Shown here one piece after another: positions 24,374 to 36,087 of a stretch of DNA of 64,000 bases (the first letter of the stretch is position 1; every line of letters begins with the position of its first letter). This stretch comes from Symsagittifera roscoffensis (Eukaryota; Xenacoelomorpha; Acoela; Convolutidae): the NCBI RefSeq assembly GCF_963678635.1, contig NC_087065.1, forward strand, positions 75,589,345-75,653,344. The letters are read 5' to 3'. The position numbers and the translations under genes are program-made. Below the pieces are notes generated by a model that saw nothing but the letters and a program-made list of their open reading frames with translations, was not told where the DNA came from and made no database searches.

Positions 24374-27300
24374 TCACGGATTCATGTCAGCTGGCGAGTG
24401 TGATTGGGGCGCGACGAGGGGTTGTCCAACTGGGCGCTTGTGGGGCGAAGAGGAAGAAGGGGCCATGAGGGAGTCCCTGGAGGCATCTTGCAGCCACCTC
24501 ACTTGTGTTGCAGGACCATAGCTAGACATACATAAATAGCCGTAAAAACATTAACACGGGGAGCGGCCTACTTGAAAGCGTGTCGCTTAGCATGCGGCTA
24601 TTATCGCAATTAGAATTGAGATTGCTTGCTCACCTTTGCGGGGAACGTAACTTAAGCATATACATACATACATACATATACACAAACTTAAATGAAAAAT
24701 CTGGCAAGTAGCTTTGACCGATTTTCAGCCAATCAGATTTGAGATAATAATATCAGCTAAAACTTGAAATTTTCACATTATAAGACATGAGAAACTTTGA
24801 ATTAATTAAGCGTGGAAAAGGAACAAACTTAGTATTTAATGACTTTTCAAACGCTATAGCAAAAATTCAAAAATATATACTTTGTTGCTCAGAAAAAATG
24901 TTCTTTTCGTCTTTCTACCAATGTAAATGTTACCCACATTCTTTATGACGAAAACAGTCACAACCATGAACCACAATGGGAAAAAATTGCAAACGAAAAA
25001 TTCCACCAACAACTGTACGAGGCTATTGAAAGAGATTCAACACAATCTCTCAAAAACTTTACGATAAAATAATCAGAGAAAATTCATTAACAATTCATCT
25101 GCCGCCTAAAAATGAAAAAAAACTCAAAAAAAAAACGCGTATTTTTAGTAAAAAGAAGAAAAAAAGCAGCTTTCCGCAGTACTGAAAAGCATAAGAGAAC
25201 TTAAACCAGATAAACAAAGTTGGAGTTGAATTTTGGAACGTTTTTGACCGCCCAAACGATCTCCGAACTACGAATACATGCGAAACTTGGCATTCAACCT
25301 GGAATCGGCAAATTGGCAGAGTCATACCATCCTTGTGGACCGTAATTTAAAACCTAAAATCTCAAGAAAAATCATCTCGATGTTCTTTTCGTCGATTGGA
25401 ACAGAGTGAGCCAAAACCGGATAAAAAAATCAAGTGGAAACAATTAAATGCAAAAAATGACCGACTGAATTATCTTTATCAACTGGGAGTCATCAATCTG
25501 GAAACATACTGGACCAATATGGGCTTAATTTATTGAAAACTTTGAAAACAGAGCCTATTTAGTTATATTATGATGATAAATTTTTATTTTCAGTTTTGGT
25601 AATGTATTATTCTGCACTATGTTCATTATAACTTATTCAATTGAAAAATTTCTCCGATTAAACGATCCGTTTTTGTTTTGCATGTATATTATGACAAACA
25701 CTTCCTGAATAAATTATTCAATTCGTGTTTTGTTTGTTTGACAAAATTTTGTTTGTTTGACAAAATTTTGTTTGTTTGACAAGCGGCATCAGTTAAAATG
25801 GCCGTTTTCGACTTCTCAACTTCCGTCGATTTGAACTAATTATGTTTTCTGAGATTTGCGATGAGTAAAAACAGTATTCAAAATATTTGTCGGCACTAAT
25901 GTACTGCCCCATTCGGATGCACAAAAAAAATCAAAATTTGCATGTAATAAATTAGAACATAAATTATGCATTTCAAAAATTAGAGATATATATTGAGTTG
26001 GAAAATTTCTGAAATGGGATTTTAATTATCATTATTTTGTATGAAATAAATTTCTTTTTCCGGTTCAATTGATGAAGTAAAAAAGCATCAGCTGTAATAA
26101 CTTGTTACCAATCAAATGTCTAAGCGGTACAAACGTGATGAGGGGTCTGCGTCTGGCTAAAAACCAAATGTGAGAGAGGGGTCCCAAATCAAATTAATTT
26201 CAAGCAAACACAGTAATTAACTTAATCAATATGCGCCGGTCGGTCGTTTCAAGACTTTTTCTCAAGCGTAATTAACCTACCTCATTTGCGCTAACTTATT
26301 CCAGACTTTAGTTGATATTACCAAAGCAAAAAAACTGAACAGTTTTTAGTCAATTTTTTTTTAAACATAAGGGACCCGGTTAGTTTCTTGGGACCCCTCT
26401 ATCACACTTTTACGGTCAAATCACATGTTACTAGGTGACTCCAAATAAACAACTATTTGGAAAAACTGTGCACCAGACCTGAGTGAGAACGTGTGCGCAT
26501 TTGCGTGAATTTCGCAGTCAACATAAGATTGCATACAATTTTACATCACTCATTGTCTCTTTGCCAGATTTGAACATTGAAAAAGAAACATAGTCCCGTT
26601 AGCTTTTTTGCCGATGTTTCTTTTTCAATGTTCAAAATGGCGAAGAGACAATGAGTGCAGTTCTCCTAGGTCAAACCGCCAACCAAATGTCGAGAGTAAA
26701 ATGGAAACTTACCCTTTTTCGTTTCTTGCTGCTATTCTGAAGATGATAGATGGCTTGGTGCTGTAGTCTATGTGGGCTGAAACCAGGTGTGAGTTGTGCA
26801 CTGTACACGCAGGAGCAGCCCCACAATATACTCTTATGAAGGCCATCTGCTGGCCGGTTCCTGATCCAGCCCCTCCTCTCGACTGGTCGGCAGATCCAGG
26901 AGTGGTGCCACTGTTTCGCACTGCGAGGTAGACAGAGTACTCGACGATTTTGCCGGCCGTGTTTTGAGGGGGCTCCCAGCTTAAGTTAGCTCCTTCGGGG
27001 CTCTGAAACGAACCAAATTAAAACTAACTTACATTTTGAGAAGCCTATTTTCAACAAGATCAAGATTTGAATAATCACTAGAAAATATAACGTTCACTTG
27101 AAATTCTTTAAAAATGAAAGCAGTGCAAATTGTTTAGTTTTTTTGAAAAATATGGACATTGACAAATGCCAAAGAATTGATAAATGATGAACTCTAAAAC
27201 CCCATTATTCAGAAGAAATCATAGTTTCAAATTCTTATGGATCAACAATAACTGCTTCAATTGTCAACACAACGTTCCATTTTAAATTTATTTTCCTTGG

Positions 27301-30300
27301 TTGCGGATGCTCACGGTATCGTTAATTAGGAATTGCATTGCGTTTGTTAACAAACCTTGCTTATTTTGATGGAAGATGGGGCGCCGGGGAAACCAGGTAC
27401 GCATGTTTTGAATGCTGCCACCTCGCTGAATGCGCCCCTGCCACATGCATTAATGCCTGCCACTCTCAGTTTGTAGGCAGTGCCTGGCTGCAGATCCACC
27501 TGCACACAGTTGCTCACATCCAGTCCCATCTCGTCCTGGATGCAATAAAACTTATTTCTATTTTGACTCAGTCAAAACGATAGACAGTTTCAAAAAACTC
27601 AATTACTATTTCGAACATACCGATTCAGAAAAAAAGCCAACTAATGAACGGCAAAAAGTCACACAGAAGAAAAATTTCTCTGGACGTCACATCTATACAC
27701 CGAAAAAAAACAAACAAACCACTAAAACACACTTTAAATACTGTATAAGAGATCATTTCGAAAACCTGAACGAGGGACAAAAACTTCAGATGCCGGGAAT
27801 TAACCACTGCGCTACATAATAAACACAGGGGCGAAGCTTGGCTTCGCAAACATTATTGAGAACACGATAAAAAAGCAGCTCTATAAAGTGCAATAAGAAA
27901 AACTAGAAATAAGCCTCGAATTAGCAAAAAATTCGGCTACGTCTGAGATTTGAACGTGCGACCTAGAGATTAGTTCGCCTAGACCACTCAGCCACGGAAG
28001 CTTAAAAAGCATTAGCCAAAAACTTGTCACAAATAAAGCAAACAACAGATGCTATGCAATTTCCAACGCTATATTGAAATTTTTAAATAAAAGAACACTT
28101 TTAATGAACACTTTATTTGCGAGTAAGGTTAGAAAAAAAGGCTCGTAACAATACACTAGGCTGACGCTGGTGTAAAAATAGCCAACAGACACTACATTTT
28201 TTAAACTCGAATTTCAAAGCAAAAAAAATAAATTTATCGAATTCCAAGAACAATTTATCATTCGCATTTTTTTGATTATTTCTTTATTCACACTTTTTTG
28301 ACAAAGAGGCGAAGCTTCACTTCGCAAACACTAGACAAAAAGTAACTCTATGAAGTGCAATAAAACTAGAAATCAGCCACGAATTAGCAAAAATTCGGCT
28401 ACGTCTGAGATTTGAACGTGCGACCTAGGGATTAGTTCGCCTAGACCACTCAGCACGGAAGTTTAAAAGGCAATAGCCAAAAACTTGTCACAAAAAAGCA
28501 AAAAACAGATGCTATGGAATTTCCAACGCTACATTGAAATTTTCAAATTTAAGAACACTTTTAATGCACACATTTATTTGCGAGTTAGTTTAGAAAAAAA
28601 TGCTCGTAACAATACACTAGGCTGACGCTTGTGTAAAAATAGCCAACAGAACTGCATTTTTTCAACTCGAATTTTAAAGCAAAAAAAGAAGTTTATCGAA
28701 TTCCAAGAACAATTTATCATTCGCATTTTTTTGATTATTTCTTTATTCACACTTTTTTGACAAAGAAGCGAAGCTTCACTTCGCAAACACTAGACAAAAA
28801 GTAACTCTATGAAGTGCAATAAAACTAGAAATAAGCCACGAATTAGCAAAAATTCGGCTACGTCTGAGATTTGAACGTGCGACCAGGGATTAGTTCGCCT
28901 AGACCACTCAGCACGGAAGTTTAAAAGGCAATAGCCAAAAACTTGTCACAAAAAAGCAAAAAACAGATGCTATGGAATTTCCAACGCTACATTGAAATTT
29001 TCAAATTTAAGAACACTTTTAATGCACACATTTATTTGCGAGTTAGGTTAGAAAAAAATGCTCGTAACAATACACTAGGCTAACGCTTGTGTAAAAATAG
29101 CCAACAGACACTACATTTTTTAAACTCGAATTTTAAAGCAAAAAAAGAAGTTTATCGAATTCCAAGAACAATTTATCATTCGCATTTTTTTGATTATTTC
29201 TTTATTCACACTTTTTTGACAAAGAGGCGAAGCTTCACTTCGCAAACACTAGACAAAAAGTAACTCTATGAAGTGCAATAAAACTAGAAATAAGCCACGA
29301 ATTAGCAAAAATTGGGCTACGTCTGAGATTTTAACGTGCGACCTAGGGATTAGTTCGCCTAGACCACTCAGCACGGAAGATTAAAAGGCAATAGCCAAAA
29401 ACTTGTCACAAAAAAGCAAAAAACAGATGCTATGGAATTTCCAACGCTACATTGAAATTTTCAAATTTAAGAACACTTTTAATGCACACATTTATTTGCG
29501 AGTTAGGTTAGAAAAAAATGCTCGTAACAATAAATACACTAGGCTGACGCTTGTGTAAAAATAGCCAACAGACACTACATTTTTTAAACTCGAATTTCAA
29601 AGCAAAAAAAAATAAGTTTATCGAATTCCAAGAACAATTTATCTTTCGCATTTTTTTATTATTTCTTTATTCACACTTTTTTGACAAAGAGGCGAAGCTT
29701 CACTTCGCAAACACTAGACAAAAAGTAACTCTATGAAGTGCAATAAAACTAGAAATAAGCCACGAATTAGCAAAAATTCGGCTACGTCTGAGATTTGAAC
29801 GTGCGACCTAGGGATTAGTTCGCCTACACCACTCAGCACGGAAGTTTAAAAGGCAATAGCCAAAAACTTGTCACAAAAAAGCAAAAAACAGATGCTATGG
29901 AATTTCCAACGCTACATTGAAATTTTCAAATTTAAGAACACTTTTAATGCACACATTTATTTGCGAGTTAGGTTAGAAAAAAATGCTCGTAACAATACAC
30001 TAGGCTAACGCTTGTGTAAAAATAGCCAACAGACACTACATTTTTTAAACTCGAATTTTAAAGCAAAAAAAGAAGTTTATCGAATTCCAAGAACAATTTA
30101 TCATTCGCATTTTTTTGATTATTTCTTTATTCACACTTTTTTGACAAAGAGGCGAAGCTTCACTTCGCAAACACTAGACAAAAAGTAACTCTATGAAGTG
30201 CAATAAAACTAGAAATAAGCCACGAATTAGCAAAAATTGGGCTACGTCTGAGATTTTAACGTGCGACCTAGGGATTAGTTCGCCTAGACCACTCAGCACG

Positions 30301-33300
30301 GAAGATTAAAAGGCAATAGCCAAAAACTTGTCACAAAAAAGCAAAAAACAGATGCTATGGAATTTCCAACGCTACATTGAAATTTTCAAATTTAAGAACA
30401 CTTTTAATGCACACATTTATTTGCGAGTTAGGTTAGAAAAAAATGCTCGTAACAATAAATACATTAGGCTGACGCTTGTGTAAAAGTAGCCAACAGACAC
30501 TACATTTTTTAAACTCGAATTTCAAAGCAAAAAAAAATAAGTTTATCGAATTCCAAGAACAATTTATCATTCGCATTTTTTTATTATTTCTTTATTCACA
30601 CTTTTTTGACAAAGAGGCGAAGCTTCACTTCGCAAACACTAGACAAAAAGTAACTCTATGAAGTGCAATAAAACTAGAAATAAGCCACGAATTAGCAAAA
30701 ATTCGGCTACGTCTGAGATTTGAACGTGCGACCTAGGGATTAGTTCGCCTACACCACTCAGCACGGAAGTTTAAAAGGCAATAGCCAAAAACTTGTCACA
30801 AAAAAGCAAAAAACAGATGCTATGGAATTTCCAACGCTACATTGAAATTTTCAAATTTAAGAACACTTTTAATGCACACATTTACTTGCGAGTTACGTTA
30901 GAAAAAAAGGCTCGTAACAATACACTAGGCTGACGCTTGTGTAAAAATAGCCAAAAGACACTACATTTTTTAAACTCGAATTTCAAAGCAAAAAAAATAA
31001 ATTTATCGAATTCCAAGAACAATTTATCATTCGCATTTTTTTGATTATTTCTTTATTCACACTTTTTTGACAAAGAGGCGAAGCTTCACTTCGCAAACAC
31101 TAGACAAAAAGTAACTCTATGAAGTGCAATAAAACTAGAAATCAGCCACGAATTAGCAAAAATTCGGCTACGTCTGAGATTTGAACGTGCGACCTAGGGA
31201 TTAGTTCGCCTAGACCACTCAGCACGGAAGTTTAAAAGGCAATAGCCAAAAACTTGTCACAAAAAAGCAAAAAACAGATGCTATGGAATTTCCAACGCTA
31301 CATTGAAATTTTCAAATTTAAGAGCACTTTTTGATGCACACATTTATTTGCGAGTTAGTTTAGAAAAAAATGCTCGTAACAATACACTAGGCTGACGCTT
31401 GTGTAAAAATAGCCAAAAGACACTACATTTTTTAAACTCGAATTTTAAAGCAAAAAAAGAAGTTTATCGAATTCCAAGAACAGTTTATCATTCGCATTTT
31501 TTAAAATTTTTCTTTATTCACACTTTTTTGACAAAGAGGCGAAGCTTCACTTCGCAAACACTAGACAAAAAGTAACTCTATGAAGTGCAATAAAACTAGA
31601 AATGAGCCACCAATTAGCAAAAATTGGGCTACGTCTGAGATTTTAACGTGCGACCTAGGGATTAGTTCGCCTAGACCACTCAGCACGGAAGATTAAAAGG
31701 CAATAGCCAAAAACTTGTCACAAAAAAGCAAAAAACAGATGCTATGGAATTTCCAACGCTACATTGAAACTTTCAAATTTAAGAACACTTTTAATGCACA
31801 CATTTATTTGCGAGTTAGGTTAGAAAAAAATGCTCGAAACAATAAATACACTAGGCTGACGCTTGTGTAGAAATAGCCAACAGACACTACATTTTTTAAA
31901 CTCGAATTTCAAAGCAAAAAAAAAATAAGTTTATCGAATTCCAAGAACAATTTATCATTCGCATTTTTTTTATTATTTCTTTATTCACACTTTTTTGACA
32001 AAGAGGCGAAGCTTCACTTCGCAAACACTAGACAAAAAGTAACTCTATGAAGTGCAATAATACTAGAAATAAGCCACGAATTAGCAAAAATTCGGCTACG
32101 TCTGAGATTTGAACGTGCGACCTAGGGATTAGTTCGCCTAGACCACTCAGCACGGAAGTTTAAAAGGCAATAGCCAAAAACTTGTCACAAAAAAGCAAAA
32201 AACAGATGCTATGGAATTTCCAACGCTACATTGAAACTTTCAAATTTAAGAACACATTTAATGCACACATTTATTTGCGAGTTAGGTTAGAAAAAAATGC
32301 TCGTAACAATACACTAGGCTGACGCTGGTGTAAAAATAGCCAAAAGACACTATTTTAAACTCGAATTTTAAAGCAAAAAAAGAAGTTTATCGAATTCCAA
32401 GAACAATTTATCATTCGCATTTTTTTGAATTTTTCTTTATTCGCACTTTTTTAGAAAGAGTCGAAGCTTCACTTCGCAAACACTAGACAAAAAGTAGCTC
32501 TATAAAGTGCAATAAAACTAGAAATAAGCCTCGAATTAGCAAAAAATTCGGCTACGCCTGAGATTTGAACGTGCGACCTAAATATTAGTTCGCCTAGACC
32601 ACTCAGCCACGGAAGCTTAAAAAGCATTAGCCAAAAACTTTTCACAAATAAAGCAAACAACAGATGCTATGCAATTTCCAATGCTACATTGAAATTTTCA
32701 GATAAAAGAACACTTTTAATGAACCCTTTATTTGCGAGTTAGGTTAGAAAAAAAGGCTCGTAACAATACACTAAGCTGACGCTTGTGTAAACATAGCCAA
32801 CAGACACTACATTTTTTAAACTCGAATTTTAAAGCAAAAAAAGAAGTTTATCGAATTCCACGAACAATTTATCATTCGCATTTTTTTTTTATTATTTCTT
32901 TATTCACACTTTTTTTACAACGAGGCGAAGCTTCACTTCGCAAACACTAGACAAAAAGTAGCTCTATAAAGTGCAAAAAAAAACTAGAAATAAGCCTCGA
33001 ATTAGCAAAAAAATTCGGGTACGTATGAGATTTGAACATGCGACCTAAAGATTAGTTCGCCTAGACCACTCAGCCACGGAAGCTTAAAAAGCATTAGCCA
33101 AAAACTTCTCACAAATAAAGCAAACAACAGATGCTATGCAATTTCCAATGCTACATTGAAATTTTCAAATAAAAGAACACTTTTAATGAACACTTTATTT
33201 TCGAGTAAGGTTAGAAAAAAAGGCTCGTAACAATACACTAGGCTGACGCTGGTGTAAAAATAGCCAACAGACACTACTTTTTTTAAACTCGAATTTTAAA

Positions 33301-36087
33301 GCAAAAAAAGAAGTTTATCGAATTCCACGAACAATTTATTATTCGCATTTTTTTTGATTATTTCTTTATTCACACTTTTTTACACAGAGGCGAAGCTTCA
33401 CTTCGCAAACACTAGACAAAAAGTAACTCTATGAAGTGCAATAAAACTAGAAATCAGCCACGAAATAGCAAAAATTCGGCTACGTCTGAGATTTGAACGT
33501 GCGACCTAGGGATTAGTTCGCCTAGACCACTCAGCACGGAAGTTTAAAAGGCATTAGCCAAAAACTTGTCACAAATAAAGCAAACAACAGATGCTATGCA
33601 ATTTCCAATGCTATATTGAATTTTTCAAATAAAAGAACACTTTTAATGAACACTTTATTTGCGAGTAAGGTTAGAAAAAAAGGCTCGTAACAATACACTA
33701 GGCTGACGCTGGTGTAAAAATAGCCAACAGACACTACTTTTTTTAAACTCGAATTTTAAAGCAAAAAAAGAAGTTTATCGAATTCCACGAACAATTTATT
33801 ATTCGCATTTTTTTTGATTATTTCTTTATTCACACTTTTTTACACAGAGGCGAAGCTTCACTTCGCAAACAGTAGACAAAAATAGCTCTATAAAGTGCAA
33901 TAAAACTAGAAATAAGCCTCGAATTAGTAAAAATTCGGCTAGGACTTGGATTCGATCTGCGACCTCCTCCGACCTGGAGATTACGATTCTAACGCACTAA
34001 CCACACGCTTATTACGTCACAAAAACTAGCCACAAATAAATCACAGAACAGATGCAATGAAGTTTCCAATGCTAGATCGTGATTATAGCAAAATTAGCGC
34101 CAAACAAGTGAACACTTTCTACTTTTAATGAACACTGTTATTTGCGAGTTAGGCTAATGATAAAAGAAGGTTCGTGCTAATACACTACGCTGATCGCTAT
34201 TGTAGAAACTTTCGACTTTCGAAGAAAAAAATCAACCGTTATAGCTCTTTGAATTTCAACAACAATTCATTATTCCCACTTTGCTAAAACTAACCCAATA
34301 TGAGAAAACTGGGTCATTAGATATTCTTTTAATTTCGCTGGGAAACATATAAAATTAAAGTCCACTTGGAAAACTAGTAGTCGATCACGTTTATTGTGAT
34401 CTTACTCTTTCGCTGCTCGATAGTTAAGTTTGCCTCCCTACCCAAAGAAAATGAACTTAACTTGGAAAACTATTGCAGCAAAACATTCGACTAAGAAACA
34501 CCAATATTAAACCAGGTTTAAAAATTTACCGAGCGGTCATTAAGCAGAAAATACGTGGGCAGAGGTCAATTGAGCCAAAAACAAAAAATTCCAAAAGAAA
34601 TTGTCGCCACAATTGTTTTAGCGATTAAGTTTTAAAACTTTAATAAACTTCAGACAACAACCAACCTGAATTAAATTGTTGCCTTCAAAAGACCAAAAAA
34701 AAAGCTGAATAATCCGATAAAACACAACTTGAAACTCAGTTAGATAGAATAAAGCTATTTAAGCGGGAAAAAAATGCTCAGTCAGGGCTATTTGGACAGC
34801 TAACCAATAGGAGTAAACCAACAACACTTCGTAAATCAGCAGCCAGCAATTACAATGAATATTGCTTACAGCACCAGAAAAATCTATATGCGGCAACTAA
34901 GCCGACAAAACATAAGCAGACAAACGAAAGGCCGACCTTTCAATTTTCCTGAATTTTTTTTTCACTTTCATACATACTGACCTTATCATACCACGTTACA
35001 TCTCGACCAAATGTAAGAAAATTTTTTACAGGAAAAAACTGTAGTTCCCGATCACAAGACAATTGTAACAACGAATTAGCATTCTGCAAATATTAGGCGA
35101 TCAACTGTATCTTTGAAGTAAAAGCAACGCAACACTCTTACATCGACATGAGGCGAGTGGCTGTTGTGTCCTCCTGAGCCTAGTCCCGCCTGTGGTAGGA
35201 GATAATGAGTGACAACAGTAGTAGTGCCCTTGATGATTCCCACGTCCATCCAGTTGGGGTCCCTCTTCTGATGCAGAGGCACCACACCCTGCTGAATAGC
35301 AGCGGCAGATACCAACCCTGTTACAATTCCTGAGGAGTTAGGAGCAGCAGATGCCATCAAGAGGTCCGTTGGCACCGGATGAGCTACTGGTCCAGAATTT
35401 GATGAGAAGGATGAAGATACCAGAGATGAGTTGTAATTGGTTCCTAGTTGTGAGTTGGAAACACGGGTAGCCATGGTGCTGTTCACGCGGGTAGTTCCAT
35501 TCGAAATGTCTCCTTCAAGAGTCTGATAAGAGTCAAAATAAAAATACAAATTATAAGCAAATAATTTAAGTAAACCGAAGAATTCTTCAATGGAAACACT
35601 AAACCTTCGCAAAACTAATAGCAAAGAAAACAATAATCTCCGTACGACATAACTTTTAAGATCGGAAAAACAAATAACGTTTCAAAAATGTCAAAACGAG
35701 ATAAAAAGGCGATTTTTTTAGCAAATTATACAAGTTACAATGATCATTAATCAATTGATTTTCACTTACATTTTGATGTTGGTAATGAGCGATAGGACCT
35801 GCCGACACAGTCGGAAGACTCTGTGGGTGTACTGCACTGTTCATATTAGAGCCCACCACTGTGGGGTTAAGTGTGTGGGGAAGGGAGGGGGGCGCTGCAG
35901 ATGATTGGTCAATGAAGTTGAGTGCTTCCTGCAGCAGTGCACTCTCGGGATCCCCCACCCTACCACTGGAGGTGGACGAAGGGGGTGCAGTTGTTACCAA
36001 GTGGTGGTGATGATGTGAAGAAACGTTGGCCAAATTGGCCAAAGCACTGGCTGCCTCTGAGTCATCCATGCTCTTCGCATATTGCAC
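24374..36087 (-). CDS. HCFC1: HCF exons 16-20: low-complexity lead-in and C-terminal paired Fn3 module
   Basis: Residues 1065-1502. Exons 16-17 begin with Ala/Asn/Ser/His-rich sequence (HHHHH run). From residue 1261 comes the Fn3 pair: [20 protein letters not shown], then [55 protein letters not shown], and ending QVRWLQ at 1465. This is the C-subunit self-association and nuclear-targeting module. A Gly/Ser/Thr/Gln insertion (about residues 1386-1402) is unlike human. The tail after 1465 has one HKRP but lacks the KKSK-type cluster seen in human. The intron between exons 17 and 18 (7.6 kb) holds the SINE satellite. Confidence 0.92.

Noticed and set aside
29551-30661. Pair of 61-aa near-identical ORFs
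   Set aside because: They are frames within the tandem SINE units, with AT-biased random-looking protein.
27822-34225. Regularly spaced repeats resembling a CRISPR array
   Set aside because: The whole 460-bp unit is repeated with no unique spacers, and the setting is an intron of an animal gene.
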